A stretch of 64,000 nt of DNA from Paraliobacillus sp044383835 (GCF_044383835.1 NZ_JBISEP010000013.1:6085-70084); one strand, 5' to 3'. Numbered from the stretch's first letter, positions 35,884 to 46,406 are shown. Notes: a model not told the origin generated them from the sequence alone. Translations and numbers: made by a program.

Positions 35884-36417
35884 TTATTCCATTTGCCTTG
35901 CTAAAAAACTAGCTGCGGTCTCTGCCGCTTTTTGTTCCACTGTTGATATATTATTCTCTTTAGAAAAAATAATGACACAACCAATTGGATCTCCACTTGC
36001 GATAATCGGATGCATCACATAAGATACATTCATTACACCTTGATCAGCGATTAGTTCTAATGCTACTTTTTCTGGCTTCATTACACTACTTCGCTCTTCC
36101 ATTACTTTCTCTATTTGTTGTGCAATATTCTTACCTAAATAATCTTTCTTTGGTTCGCCCGCAGCAGCAATAAACGCATCTCGATCACATATTAAGATTG
36201 TATTTCCCACAGAGTCAAACAGCGCTTCTGCATATTCTTTTGCAAAGGTACTTAATTCACGTATAGGAGAGTATTTCTTTAAAATCACTTCCCCTTCTCG
36301 GTCAACAAATATCTCCAATGGATCACCTTCGCGAATACGTAATGTTCTTCTGATTTCTTTAGGTATAACCACTCTTCCCAAATCATCAATACGACGTACA
36401 ATTCCTGTAGCTTTCAT
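35884..36417 (-). CDS. spoVT: stage V sporulation transcription factor SpoVT
   Basis: 177 residues: AbrB-type swapped-hairpin DNA-binding domain at 1-50 (TGIVRRIDDLGRVVIPKEIR) and a GAF-like domain at 60-177. Made under sigma G, it tunes forespore genes. The N-terminus is close to that of AbrB encoded at 55158. Lies after mfd as in B. subtilis; AGAGAGG precedes ATG. Confidence 0.96.
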   Translation of the reverse strand: MKATGIVRRIDDLGRVVIPKEIRRTLRIREGDPLEIFVDREGEVILKKYSPIRELSTFAKEYAEALFDSVGNTILICDRDAFIAAAGEPKKDYLGKNIAQQIEKVMEERSSVMKPEKVALELIADQGVMNVSYVMHPIIASGDPIGCVIIFSKENNISTVEQKAAETAASFLARQME

Positions 36418-36539
36418 TTCAAGCAGCCTCTCTTTCTTTGATGATCATCTTGCTGGCAATATTTCCACTTATGTAAAAGTAAAAACATAAATAACCAGTT
36501 GTGTTTTTAGTATGCTTGGATAAAAATAAACTATACATT

Positions 36540-39500
36540 TTATTTTATATTATCACGTTTTAACTTTTCCATATCCTTCATAAAACGAATGATTTTCTTA
36601 TAACGGTCAGGATATGTGTTTCGGTCCCAGCGAAAGCCAATCTTTAAATTTTGATTATCTGTACCTAATTGGATCATACGGCCATATTTGTTTGCATAGT
36701 GAAATAATTTTTCACCATCCATCAACTGACTTGCTTTCTCTTCTACAACTAATGTTATTGCTTGCTTGTTTTCTTTAATTGATTCCACCCGTTGCTTCTT
36801 TGCTTCTATACGAAGTTCAGTTACATCAAGTAAGTTGGCAACTTCACTTGGATAGTCACCGAATCGATCAATTAGTTCTTCACGAATTTCCAATACATCT
36901 TCTTCCGATTCAGCTGTTTGGAATCGTTTATACATATCAATTTTTTGCTTTCCATCAGGAATATAAGTGTCTGGTAAATACGCGTCAATGGAAAGGTTGA
37001 TTTCTGGATTAAACGGTTTGATTTCCTCTTCTGGCTTTCCTTCTTTTCTCTTATCAACAGCTTCTTTCAACATTTGAGAATACATATCAAATCCCACTGA
37101 ATCAATAAAGCCATGTTGCTGTGCTCCTAGTATATTACCGGCACCTCGAATCGATAGATCACGCATAGCTATTTTAAAGCCAGACCCTAATTCAGTAAAT
37201 TCTTTTATTGCTTGTAGTCGCTTCTCTGCTACTTCTGTTAATACTTTGTCTTTTTGATACGTGAAATAGGCATAGGCAATTCGATTACTTCTTCCTACAC
37301 GACCTCGCAGTTGATACAACTGACTCAGCCCCATACGATCTGCATTATAGACAATTAGTGTATTCACATTTGGTATATCAACACCTGTTTCAATAATTGT
37401 TGTACTGACTAATACATCATATTCTCCTTCAAGGAAACCAAACATCACATTTTCAAGCTCTGTTTCATTCATCTGACCATGCGCAACACCTACACGGACA
37501 TCATCAACAAGCATACTAATTTCTTGTGCTTTACGTTCAATATTGTCTACACGATTGTAAAGGAAAAATACTTGTCCGCCTCTTGCCATTTCCCGTTCAA
37601 TAGCTTCACGTAAAAACATAGGGTTATACTCTAATACATAAGTTTGTATCGGAAATCTATTGGCGGGCGGTGTCTCGATTACTGATAAATCTCTCACCCC
37701 TAGCATTGACATATGCAATGTTCTTGGAATCGGAGTTGCTGTTAATGTTAATACGTCTACATTGGTTTTAAGTTGTTTAATTTTTTCTTTGTGCTTCACA
37801 CCAAAACGCTGCTCTTCATCAACAATTAATACACCTAAGTCCTGATAAACAACATCTTTTGATAATAAGCGGTGCGTACCAATGACTAGATCAACTAAAC
37901 CTTTTTTTAAGCCATCTATTGTTTCTTTTTGTTGTTTTCGTGTTCTAAAACGACTTAATAATCCTATATTTACTGGATAATCTTGAAAACGTTCCATTAC
38001 CGTTTCATAATGTTGTTGAGCCAAAATAGTAGTTGGAACTAAAAATGCGACTTGTTTTCCTTCTGCTATTGCTTTAAAAGCAGCTCGAATGGCAACTTCC
38101 GTTTTACCATACCCAACATCACCACAAAGTAAACGATCCATTGGTCGAACACGCTGCATATCTTCTTTGATTTCTTCAATACAACGCAACTGATCCTCTG
38201 TTTCTTCATACGGAAAGGCATCTTCAAATTCTCGTTGCATCAAAGTATCTTCAGCAAATGCATACCCCTTAGATGCCTCACGTTCTGCATAAAGTTTCAT
38301 TAGGTCATCTGCAATATCTTCTACAGTAGATTGAACTTTCCGCTTTACCTTCTTCCATTCACTTCCGCCTAATTTATATAACTTCGGTTCTTTTCCTTCT
38401 GATCCTACATATTTTTGAACTAAATCAATTTGATCAATAGGGACAAACAACTTGTCATCCCCAGAGTACTTTAACAGCATAAAATCTTTGTGTATACCAT
38501 TTACCGCTAAGTTCTCTATCCCTATAAAGCGACCAATTCCATGATGGACATGAACAACATAGTCTCCAACCTTTAATTCTTGGTAAGATTTAATTCGTTC
38601 AGCGTTTGAAATTTTTTGTTTTCTTTTATTCGTTTTTTTTGCTGTTTTCTTGAATAATTCCTTTTCCGTTATAATCGCAAGTTTATGCAGTGGAAGCTCA
38701 AAACCACCAGTTAGTTCACCAATTATAATCGTTATATTTTTTACAGGGAGGCTAGTATCGTTGTCCATAATCTGCGAATCCATTTTATAATCTAGGAAAA
38801 TTGATTGAACCTTTTCTGCACGCTCAGCATTAGGGGTCATTACAATAATGGAATAATCCCCTTTTTTCCACCGATCTACTTCATTTTGCAGTACATGCAT
38901 TTGTCCATGAAATTGTTGCATCGCTCGACAAGATAGGTTGACAATATTTTGCGGGTTCGTATTTGGAATATGACGAAGAAATACAGATAAATAAATTTTT
39001 GGGCAGTTCATTTCTCCCCATACCTGATGCCAATCAAAAGCAAATTTAGCTGTACGTACCATTTTTTGCTCTTCTAATAATGTCTGGTGCCACTCTGCAT
39101 CTGTTTGATCAAGATGCAATGCCGATTCCTGAATCCGGCTCATTTCATCTAATACAACACAACCATTGTCTGGCAAATAGTCTAGCAAACTTGTTTTTTG
39201 CTCATAGAAAAAGCCAATATATTTTGCTAACTCTTGGAATCGTTCTTGTTGATTCATTCGTTCAATGTCATGCGTAATCGATTGCGATAATTTCTCCGCA
39301 GCACTTGGGTCATATGTTTTTTTCAAATCATCAGCTAGAGCTTTTTCAAGCCTCTGTGCCCCTATGAGCAAATCTTGATCCGTTAACAGAATTTCAGTAG
39401 CCGGTTGAATAATAACCTGCTTCTTTTTTTCTAGTGATCGTTGTGATTCTGCATCAAATAAACGAATAGAATCTACTTCTTCATCAAATAATTCTACCCG

Positions 39501-40079
39501 AATAGGGTTCGGCTCTGTGATTGGATACATATCCAAAATCCCACCACGTAAACTAAATTCACCCGGGCTAGCTACCATATCGACACGATGATACCCCATA
39601 TGGGTTAGAGCTTTTAAATAAGTAGAGACAGGTATATCTTTCCCAACCTCAAAAGTAAGCTGATAGTCATTCCAATAGTTTTTAGGTGGCAACATTCGTT
39701 TTAGAGCAGCAACTGGCGCTACTAGAATACCCTTTTCGCTTTGTGACCATTTCGTAAGCGCTTGAATTCGCTGACTTCGTAATTCTGGACTAGCTACCGC
39801 CATTTCTGAAGTAATTAATTCATTTATCGGATATAAATGAATATTACTGCGGTCGTCTGACATTTTAATTAAATCTTCAAAAAGCTGTTGTGCCTGCGTT
39901 AAGTGGTGTGTAACAAGTAAGATGGGTCGATCAGTCGACTCTTGTAAAGCGGTCACTAACAAACTACGTGCAGAACCTGTTAACCCGCTAACAAGTTGTT
40001 CATTCAAACCAGAGGATAAACCATTTATTATCGAGTAAATATCATTATGATGATATAAGAATTTCTTTATTCCTTTCAT
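36540..40079 (-). CDS. mfd: transcription-repair coupling factor Mfd
   Basis: 1,179 residues. UvrB-like N-terminal module, RNA polymerase interaction domain near 500-560 (KVGDYVVHVHHGIGRFIGIE), helicase core with GDVGYGKTEVAIRAAF near 650, VDEEQRFGVKHKEKIK near 755, TATPIPRTL, the RecG-like translocation motif and GRVGRSNRIAYAY, then a C-terminal TRCF domain. Removes stalled RNA polymerase and recruits UvrA. Full length. Confidence 0.97.
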   Translation of the reverse strand: MKGIKKFLYHHNDIYSIINGLSSGLNEQLVSGLTGSARSLLVTALQESTDRPILLVTHHLTQAQQLFEDLIKMSDDRSNIHLYPINELITSEMAVASPELRSQRIQALTKWSQSEKGILVAPVAALKRMLPPKNYWNDYQLTFEVGKDIPVSTYLKALTHMGYHRVDMVASPGEFSLRGGILDMYPITEPNPIRVELFDEEVDSIRLFDAESQRSLEKKKQVIIQPATEILLTDQDLLIGAQRLEKALADDLKKTYDPSAAEKLSQSITHDIERMNQQERFQELAKYIGFFYEQKTSLLDYLPDNGCVVLDEMSRIQESALHLDQTDAEWHQTLLEEQKMVRTAKFAFDWHQVWGEMNCPKIYLSVFLRHIPNTNPQNIVNLSCRAMQQFHGQMHVLQNEVDRWKKGDYSIIVMTPNAERAEKVQSIFLDYKMDSQIMDNDTSLPVKNITIIIGELTGGFELPLHKLAIITEKELFKKTAKKTNKRKQKISNAERIKSYQELKVGDYVVHVHHGIGRFIGIENLAVNGIHKDFMLLKYSGDDKLFVPIDQIDLVQKYVGSEGKEPKLYKLGGSEWKKVKRKVQSTVEDIADDLMKLYAEREASKGYAFAEDTLMQREFEDAFPYEETEDQLRCIEEIKEDMQRVRPMDRLLCGDVGYGKTEVAIRAAFKAIAEGKQVAFLVPTTILAQQHYETVMERFQDYPVNIGLLSRFRTRKQQKETIDGLKKGLVDLVIGTHRLLSKDVVYQDLGVLIVDEEQRFGVKHKEKIKQLKTNVDVLTLTATPIPRTLHMSMLGVRDLSVIETPPANRFPIQTYVLEYNPMFLREAIEREMARGGQVFFLYNRVDNIERKAQEISMLVDDVRVGVAHGQMNETELENVMFGFLEGEYDVLVSTTIIETGVDIPNVNTLIVYNADRMGLSQLYQLRGRVGRSNRIAYAYFTYQKDKVLTEVAEKRLQAIKEFTELGSGFKIAMRDLSIRGAGNILGAQQHGFIDSVGFDMYSQMLKEAVDKRKEGKPEEEIKPFNPEINLSIDAYLPDTYIPDGKQKIDMYKRFQTAESEEDVLEIREELIDRFGDYPSEVANLLDVTELRIEAKKQRVESIKENKQAITLVVEEKASQLMDGEKLFHYANKYGRMIQLGTDNQNLKIGFRWDRNTYPDRYKKIIRFMKDMEKLKRDNIK

Positions 40080-40216
40080 CTTCTTCCCCCTATGCTTTAC
40101 ACATTCATTTTATCATTTTTACGTGCAAAAATGCTTTGGTTAAGTAACCAAAGCTAATAAAGCATTGTTATCTATATATTTCATTCTTTACTTTAAACAA
40201 TCACTAGTATATTGGC

Positions 40217-40447
40217 CTATTGAATAAAAGAATCTAATGCATGGTAATGAGGGTTGTGCTCTAATGTTTCTTGACAGTCTTCGCATATCACTTTTATTTC
40301 AATTTCTCCATTTGTTCCATACTGTATCATTTCTCTTCGGTCTTCAGTTGAAAGCGCCTGCCATCCCAATAACTTGGCATCAACTACATCTTGTTCAATT
40401 GTACCTAAAAGTTGTTTACAATGTCGACACTTGTATAAGATTGCCAT
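40217..40447 (-). CDS. fin: anti-sigma F factor Fin (YabK)
   Basis: 76 residues with two zinc-type CxxC pairs (YKCRHCKQL near 6-12 and VICEDCQETL near 53-62). B. subtilis Fin is made in the forespore and inhibits sigma F to allow the switch to sigma G. ATG 40447 with GGAGG is chosen over the open frame to 40462. Lies between pth and mfd as expected. Confidence 0.92.
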   Translation of the reverse strand: MAILYKCRHCKQLLGTIEQDVVDAKLLGWQALSTEDRREMIQYGTNGEIEIKVICEDCQETLEHNPHYHALDSFIQ

Positions 40448-40520
40448 CCAAACTACCTCCAATAGAAATGCGCTTTATTTTTTATCATTTCCATTGGCTA
40501 GTATTTTATACACTATATGA

Positions 40521-41087
40521 TTATTGGTTAAAATCATTCATTACTTTTTGAAAAGGTTTGTTCATCCACGCACTACAAGCCGCTACTGCATGTTTAATAG
40601 CGTCATTCACTTCTGTTTGTTGGGAATTATCAAACTCCCCTAAAACATGGTCAATCACACTAGCATGATCAGTCGGACGGTCAATACCTATACGTAGTCG
40701 ATTAAAATTTTTCGTTCCAAGATGGTCAATCATAGAACGTATGCCGTTATGACCACCATGTCCTCCTTTTTGACGAAGCCTGACCTTCCCTGTTGGTAAA
40801 TCAAGGTCATCATAAATCACTAAAATATCATCCACTTCTAATTTATAAAAGTCCATCAACGGACGAATCGATTCTCCCGATAAATTCATATACGTTTGAG
40901 GTTTTAGTAAAATAATTTTTGTTTGCTCAACCGTCTCCATCGTATATAAGCCATTGAATTTTGATTTATTAATACGCCAATCATGACTTTTGGCAAGTTC
41001 ATCTAATACCATAAAACCAATATTATGGCGTGTTTTTTCATATTTTTTACCTGGATTCCCTAATCCAATAATACACTTCATTTTCAT
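40521..41087 (-). CDS. pth: peptidyl-tRNA hydrolase (SpoVC)
   Basis: 188 residues with CIIGLGNPGKKYEKTRHNIGF (cut: GLGNPG and TRHNIGFMVLDELA), the catalytic His in TRHN, and IYDDLDLPTGKVRLRQKG..GGHNGIRS. Recycles peptidyl-tRNA. Two ATGs two codons apart are possible; the first has GAAAG six bases before it. Confidence 0.96.
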   Translation of the reverse strand: MKMKCIIGLGNPGKKYEKTRHNIGFMVLDELAKSHDWRINKSKFNGLYTMETVEQTKIILLKPQTYMNLSGESIRPLMDFYKLEVDDILVIYDDLDLPTGKVRLRQKGGHGGHNGIRSMIDHLGTKNFNRLRIGIDRPTDHASVIDHVLGEFDNSQQTEVNDAIKHAVAACSAWMNKPFQKVMNDFNQ

Positions 41088-41533
41088 TCACGTCTTTCTT
41101 TAGGCTGTTTATCCACGTTTTCTATTCTACTGATTTCTCTGAGAAAAATAAAGCAATAGATCATGATGTTATTTGAATTATAGGAGCTATTGCACGTTCC
41201 TTAATTATGACAGTAAATGATAACGAATTCAAAAGTTAATGCTATATAACCATCAGCTATATTATCCCACCGTTAACTGTCTATATAAAAATTCTTTTGC
41301 TACCAAACTTGGATATCAGCCTACCAACATAAGAAAACATAAAAAATAATAAAGACAATATTTTAAGGCAATGATCAAGTGAAATTTGCACAAAATAAAA
41401 GAGATTCAAAAAGAAGAGATATCGAAAATACAAGACACGTTATTGCAAAAAAAAAAATTGCAATCATCTATAATTTTATTGGTACGTTTGATTGTAATAA
41501 AACCATCAATCAAGCAAAGAAGATAAAAACAAT
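41088..41533. other. gene-free intergenic region between pth and ctc
   Basis: About 450 A+T-rich bases; overlapping short frames on both strands have no ribosome site. A promoter for pth-fin-mfd is expected here but I could not single one out. Confidence 0.45.
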
Positions 41534-41566
41534 AAAGTTGGTGTCGCTTCACATGACACCAACTTT
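41534..41566 (-). terminator. ctc terminator
   Basis: Twelve-base perfect stem AAAGTTGGTGTC (41534-41545) with GACACCAACTTT (41555-41566); minus-strand side continues ATTGTTTTTATC. It ends the spoVG/glmU-prs-ctc transcript. Confidence 0.85.
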
Positions 41567-41624
41567 CATAAAAATGTTTTCTTAATTTATAGAGACAATT
41601 ATTCAAGGTTTTTATTTATTATTT

Positions 41625-42245
41625 TCAGTCATCTTTTTTTTCGTTAATTACTTCTGGTTCGGATTGTTCTTCTTCCGTTGTTTCTTCTGCCGTATCAGGT
41701 GCGGTAACAGTCACAATTGTTGTATTCTCATCTTCTAGGATTTCATAATTCTTACCGTCTTTCAAATCAGCTACCATGATGCTATCTCCGATTTGCAAGT
41801 CTGAAACATCAATAGTTATTTCTTCAGGAATATCAGCTGGTTTTGCTCGAACAGCTATTTCATACAACGGCTGTTGTAGTACGCCACCCTCTTTTGATCC
41901 TTTCGCCTCTCCTTCTAAACGAATAATAACTTCTACATCCATTTCCTGAGACATATTGACCACATAAAAGTCAGCATGAACAAGCTCATCTCTGAGAGGT
42001 TCTATTTGATAATCATGCAACATGACATCTAATGATTCACCTTCTACATCCAAAGTAATAATTGCATTTTTCCCTTCATCTCGAACTGTTTTTAGTAATT
42101 CTATACTATCAATTGAGATAGTGGTGGATTTCTTGTTATTGCCATAGACAACTGCCGGTATACGCCCTGATTGTCTAATTTGTTTCGTATTTGATTTCTT
42201 TAAATCTTCTCTTCTTTTTGCTTTTAGCTGTATTGCCAAGTTCAT
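41625..42245 (-). CDS. ctc: 50S ribosomal protein L25/general stress protein Ctc
   Basis: About 206 residues: the L25 RNA-binding beta-barrel at 1-95 (SGRIPAVVYGNNKKSTTISID split by VYGN; VMLHDYQIEPLRDELVHADF), the TL5 C-terminal domain to about 185 and an acidic tail. Binds 5S rRNA; sigma-B-dependent in B. subtilis. The start is uncertain: ATG 42245 lies only three bases from GGAGG, and a TTG at 42239 with nine-base spacing is an alternative. Confidence 0.93.
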   Translation of the reverse strand: MNLAIQLKAKRREDLKKSNTKQIRQSGRIPAVVYGNNKKSTTISIDSIELLKTVRDEGKNAIITLDVEGESLDVMLHDYQIEPLRDELVHADFYVVNMSQEMDVEVIIRLEGEAKGSKEGGVLQQPLYEIAVRAKPADIPEEITIDVSDLQIGDSIMVADLKDGKNYEILEDENTTIVTVTAPDTAEETTEEEQSEPEVINEKKDD

Positions 42246-42324
42246 CAACCTCCAATAAATTTGAAAAACTATATCTATTTTTAGGTTATTCCCTGTTGTT
42301 CACAACATTAAACATAAAATTTAA

Positions 42325-43278
42325 TTAATCAAATAACACACTTACAGATTGTTGCTCATGCACACGAATAATTGCTTCACTTATTAGTGGAGCTACAGAT
42401 AGCGTTTTAACTTGTTCTGTTTGTTTTTCCTCAGGTAATGGAATAGAATTTGTGACTACTAACTCTTTGATTGGAGAATCACCAATTCTATCCATAGCTG
42501 GGCCAGATAATACAGGGTGTGTACAACAAGCATACACTTCTTTCGCTCCATTTTTAATTAGTGCATTCGCACCTAGTGTGATCGTTCCAGCTGTATCAAT
42601 AATGTCATCAATTAAAATAGCTGTTTTCCCTTTTATATCTCCGACAATATTCATTACTTCAGCTACATTTGGACGTGGACGACGCTTATCAATAATCGCT
42701 ATAGGTGCTTTTAGACGTTCAGCCAATTGGCGTGCTCTTGTTACACCGCCATGGTCAGGCGAAACGATAACAACATCATCTAACCCTTTCTCTTTCCAAA
42801 AATCAGATAAAATTGGGACACCTACTAGCTGATCAACAGGGATATCAAAGAAACCTTGTATCTGTGGTGCATGTAAATCTAATGAAATAACACGAGACGC
42901 TCCAGCTACTTGTAATAAGTCTGCTACTAACTTTGCGGTGATCGGTTCACGTGCACGAGCTTTACGATCTTGACGTGCATAACCATAGTAAGGCATTACA
43001 ATGTTAATTGTTTTAGCTGATGCACGTTTTAGTGCATCAATCATAATTAACACTTCCATAATATGCTGATTTACTGGCACGCAGGTCGATTGAACAACAT
43101 ACACATCACAACCACGTACACTTTCCTCAATATTAATTTGAATTTCCCCATCACTAAAAGTCGTAACTGAGCATTCGCCTAAAGGTACACCTATTTCATC
43201 TGCTATTTCTTTTGCTAAATGTGGATTAGAATTTAAAGTAAATACTTTCAAAAAAGAATCTTGATATCCCGCTGACAT
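42325..43278 (-). CDS. prs: ribose-phosphate pyrophosphokinase
   Basis: 317 residues, makes PRPP from ribose 5-phosphate and ATP. Contains YGYARQDRKARAREPITAKL (flexible loop; cut as RQDRKARAREPITAKL), DLHAPQIQGFFDIPVD and the PRPP loop AILIDDIIDTAGTIT near residue 220. Follows glmU by 20 bases as in Bacillus; GGAGG before ATG. Confidence 0.97.
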   Translation of the reverse strand: MSAGYQDSFLKVFTLNSNPHLAKEIADEIGVPLGECSVTTFSDGEIQINIEESVRGCDVYVVQSTCVPVNQHIMEVLIMIDALKRASAKTINIVMPYYGYARQDRKARAREPITAKLVADLLQVAGASRVISLDLHAPQIQGFFDIPVDQLVGVPILSDFWKEKGLDDVVIVSPDHGGVTRARQLAERLKAPIAIIDKRRPRPNVAEVMNIVGDIKGKTAILIDDIIDTAGTITLGANALIKNGAKEVYACCTHPVLSGPAMDRIGDSPIKELVVTNSIPLPEEKQTEQVKTLSVAPLISEAIIRVHEQQSVSVLFD

Positions 43279-43298
43279 TTCGTCAAACCTCCATTTTT

Positions 43299-44672
43299 TT
43301 ATTTATATTTATTTAATCTTTTTGCATATGACTCTTTGTTTACTTGTTTGGAACGTGCTATAGACAGAGCATCTGCTTGAACATCTTTATTGATCGTAGA
43401 TCCTGCTGCAACAATTGCACCTTTTCCAATGGTTACAGGTGCAATTAAGTTGGCGTTACATCCGATGAAGGCATCATCTTCTATTTTAGTTAAATACTTA
43501 TTCTTCCCATCATAGTTAACAGTAATTGTTCCGCAACCTACATTCACATTCTTGCCTACTTCAGCATCGCCAATATAACTTAAGTGAGAGACTTTGCTTT
43601 TTTCTTCAATATGTGTTTTTTTCACTTCAACAAAATTACCGATTTTTACTTCATTACCAATTGTTGCTTGAGGGCGAATGTGTGCAAAAGGTCCAATATC
43701 AACACGATTACCAATTTCACTATCTGATGCAACACTTTGTTTGATAATTGTATTTTCACCAATTGTACAATTATTAATCTCTGTATGTGATCCAATCACA
43801 GTTCCAGTGCGAATAAACGTTTCTCCACCAATAACACAGCCAGGTTCAATTACAACATCCTGTTCAATGGTAACATGCGACCCAATATATGTATGATCGG
43901 GATCAATAATTGATACACCATTCTTCATATGTTCCAAATTAATACGATCTCTCATTATTTTTTCTGCTTTAGCCAGTGCTACTCGATCATTCACACCTAT
44001 CGTTTCATTCGGATCTTCTGTTTGATATGCGGAAATTTTTTCATTTGCCTGGCTTAGAATCTCTATTACATCTGGGAGGTAATATTCTCCTTGAGCATTA
44101 TCGTTTGATACCTTGCTTAAGGACTCGAATAGTAATTGATTATCAAAACAATATGTACCTGTATTAATTTCATTTACTTGGAGTTGCTCATTCGTTGCAT
44201 CTTTTTGCTCGACAATTTTTGCAACGTTCCCATCATTATCTCGAATCACTCGTCCATATCCACTAGGATCCGTGATCGTTGTCGTTAAGACAGTGGCTTT
44301 TGCTTGTGATTGCACATGATGATCAAATAAAGCAGCTAATGTATCAGCCGTTAGTAAGGGCGTGTCACCACAAACAACCAATGTCACACCTTGTTCATTT
44401 TTAATAAAGGGCGCTGCTTGCTTTACTGCGTGTCCCGTTCCTAATTGTTCTTCTTGCAGAATAAAATCAGATGAATCGCCTAGCTGCTGTTTCACTTGCT
44501 CCGCGCCATATCCTACAATTGTCATTATCTTCTTTAATTTTAACACTTGTAGCTGATCCATTACATGTTGAACCATGGGTCTTCCCAATACAGGGTGTAA
44601 CATTTTGTGCTTTTTAGATTTCATTCTTGTTCCTTGCCCTGCCGCAAGAACAATTGCGTATCTATTTCCCAT
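43299..44672 (-). CDS. glmU: bifunctional UDP-GlcNAc pyrophosphorylase/GlcN-1-P acetyltransferase
   Basis: 457 residues. N-terminal uridylyltransferase with LAAGQGTRMKSK near 9-20 and QEEQLGTGHAVKQA near 75; C-terminal left-handed beta-helix hexapeptide repeats from about 250 (IGPFAHIRPQATIGNEVKIG cut as IGPFAHIRPQA). Supplies UDP-GlcNAc for peptidoglycan and teichoic acid linkage. ATG 44672, eight bases after GGAGG, replaces the open-frame start at 44687. Confidence 0.96.
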   Translation of the reverse strand: MGNRYAIVLAAGQGTRMKSKKHKMLHPVLGRPMVQHVMDQLQVLKLKKIMTIVGYGAEQVKQQLGDSSDFILQEEQLGTGHAVKQAAPFIKNEQGVTLVVCGDTPLLTADTLAALFDHHVQSQAKATVLTTTITDPSGYGRVIRDNDGNVAKIVEQKDATNEQLQVNEINTGTYCFDNQLLFESLSKVSNDNAQGEYYLPDVIEILSQANEKISAYQTEDPNETIGVNDRVALAKAEKIMRDRINLEHMKNGVSIIDPDHTYIGSHVTIEQDVVIEPGCVIGGETFIRTGTVIGSHTEINNCTIGENTIIKQSVASDSEIGNRVDIGPFAHIRPQATIGNEVKIGNFVEVKKTHIEEKSKVSHLSYIGDAEVGKNVNVGCGTITVNYDGKNKYLTKIEDDAFIGCNANLIAPVTIGKGAIVAAGSTINKDVQADALSIARSKQVNKESYAKRLNKYK

Positions 44673-44724
44673 CAAGTAAGCCTCCATTTTTTCTTTAATT
44701 TAATGGTTCTTCCACTCAAAAAAA

Positions 44725-44747
44725 ATCGATTTTATATCAAAACCGAT
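44725..44747 (-). terminator. hairpin between spoVG and glmU
   Basis: ATCGATTTT (44725-44733) pairs with AAAACCGAT (44739-44747), one G-U on the minus strand, followed there by eight T. It sits 50 bases upstream of glmU, so it may attenuate readthrough from spoVG. The stretch 44750-45022 shows no gene. Confidence 0.6.
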
Positions 44748-45022
44748 CTAGCAACACTACAACACAGATAGAACATCGCAACTTTTTTTGATAAGCTACT
44801 TTTTAGCCATTACGTCGCTCGGGCTATATGTTCTTTTCCTCAAACATTACATTGGAAAACAAACTTATTTTTGTCAAATTTTTCAGAAAATATTTTGCTT
44901 TTATAAAAGTCCTAGCTTCATTAATTTAATTTATATACATTAACGAATATATCCTAATTAGCTTCCTATTTCAACAACAAAATGCTATTGGATAAAGTAC
45001 AGAAAATTCGCATAAAGAAAAA

Positions 45023-45045
45023 AGTCTAATCTTGATGATTAGACT
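45023..45045 (-). terminator. spoVG terminator
   Basis: Nine-base perfect stem AGTCTAATC (45023-45031) with GATTAGACT (45037-45045) followed on the minus strand by TTTTTTCTTTATG; lies 21 bases past the spoVG stop. Confidence 0.85.
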
Positions 45046-45065
45046 AAGATGGCAATTTATTATGT

Positions 45066-45356
45066 TTAAGACGCACCTGCTCCTTCATATTGCACTTGTT
45101 CTTCCTCGACACGGCGATATTCTTCTAATACAGCTTCTTGGATCTTGCCTCTAGTACCAGAATTAATTGGGTGTGCTATATCTCGAAACTCACCATCTGG
45201 TGTTCGCTTTGAAGGCATAGCAACAAACAAGCCACTGTTACCATCAATTACACGAATGTCATGCACAACAAATTCTTGATCTAATGTAATAGAAGCAATT
45301 GCTCGCATTCTCCCTTCGGTATTCACGCGGCGTAATCTAACGTCTGTTACTTCCAT
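45066..45356 (-). CDS. spoVG: septation regulator SpoVG
   Basis: 96 residues: EVTDVRLRRVNTEGRMRAIAS, here cut as EVTDVRLRRVNTEG, and SGLFVAMPSKRTPDGEFRDIAHP (cut: MPSKRTPDGEFRDIAHPIN). Nucleic-acid-binding regulator of asymmetric septation; strongly conserved. ATG 45356 with AAGGTGGTGA upstream. ridA (yabJ), normally cotranscribed just before it, is missing. Confidence 0.96.
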   Translation of the reverse strand: MEVTDVRLRRVNTEGRMRAIASITLDQEFVVHDIRVIDGNSGLFVAMPSKRTPDGEFRDIAHPINSGTRGKIQEAVLEEYRRVEEEQVQYEGAGAS

Positions 45357-45584
45357 TATGTTCACCACCTTTTCCCATAAAAAACTTATTACCATAATTC
45401 AACATAAGTATAGTAATTCCTGCTTATTTTCAAAAAAATATAAATATTTTTTTTTAACTGTAACAAAATAGGGGATATAATTTTTTAAGTGAATAGGGAT
45501 TGCTATTATCTAATTTTAAATCATTATGTGCGTTAAATAACAGAACTAGTCGCTAATAAGCTATACTTTAAAGAGAAAGAATTC

Positions 45585-46406
45585 TTAGTCAAAATCATTA
45601 AAAAAGTTGCCTTTACTTACCTCAATCTGCTGATTACGAACATCAACATTAGATATTTTTACTAAGGAAGTATATTCATTTACCACTCGTTCATCTTCCT
45701 CATCTTCCGCTTCAGCTAACACACCGATTCCTGCTACTTGAGCATCAAATTCTTTCAACAAACTTTTCATTCCATCAATTGTACCACCAGCCTTCATAAA
45801 GTCATCGATAATACAAACTTTGGCTCCTTGCTTAAGGCTTCTCTTTGTTAAAACCATCGTCTGTATTTTACGAGTTGAGCCTGATACATAATTAATACTC
45901 ACTGTTGATCCTTCGGTTATTTTAGGGTCTCTTCTGACAATAACCACTGGTACACTTAAAAAGGAAGCTACCGCATAGGCCAATGGTATTCCTTTTGTTG
46001 CAACAGTTACAACTGCCTCCACATCAAGTGATGCAAATTTACTAGCAAACAAACGACCAATTTGTCGGATCGTTTCAGGCTCTCCAAGAATATCACTCAT
46101 AAATAAATACCCGCCAGGCAATAACCTATCAGGATCTTCTAATCGATGACACAACGTTTGAATGAATGATTGGCTATTTTCTTCGCTATATTGTGGAATA
46201 TAGCGTACTCCACCAGCAGCTCCGGAAACAGATTCAAAATAACCAATACCTTCTTGTTGTAACATTTTATTCATAATCGTCAAATCTTCACTAATGGAAG
46301 ATTTCGCTGCTTGATATTTTTCTGCAAGGAAAGGTAGAGATATTAATTGAAGAGGATGTTCTAACACATAATTAGTCATTCCGATTAAACGATCACTTCT
46401 TTTCAT
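45585..46406 (-). CDS. purR: pur operon repressor PurR
   Basis: 273 residues: N-terminal winged helix (MKRSDRLIGMTNYVLEHP ... KSSISEDLTIM) and a phosphoribosyltransferase-like domain with PRPP loop VCIIDDFMKAGGTIDGM near 200. Represses purine synthesis genes; PRPP relieves repression. ATG 46406 with AGAGGTG upstream is preferred to the frame start at 46454. About 140 bases separate it from sspF; ispE is not between them. Confidence 0.96.
   Translation of the reverse strand: MKRSDRLIGMTNYVLEHPLQLISLPFLAEKYQAAKSSISEDLTIMNKMLQQEGIGYFESVSGAAGGVRYIPQYSEENSQSFIQTLCHRLEDPDRLLPGGYLFMSDILGEPETIRQIGRLFASKFASLDVEAVVTVATKGIPLAYAVASFLSVPVVIVRRDPKITEGSTVSINYVSGSTRKIQTMVLTKRSLKQGAKVCIIDDFMKAGGTIDGMKSLLKEFDAQVAGIGVLAEAEDEEDERVVNEYTSLVKISNVDVRNQQIEVSKGNFFNDFD

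Noticed and set aside
41379..41606. Overlapping frames of about 67 codons on both strands between pth and ctc
   Set aside because: No ribosome sites; they cross the ctc terminator.
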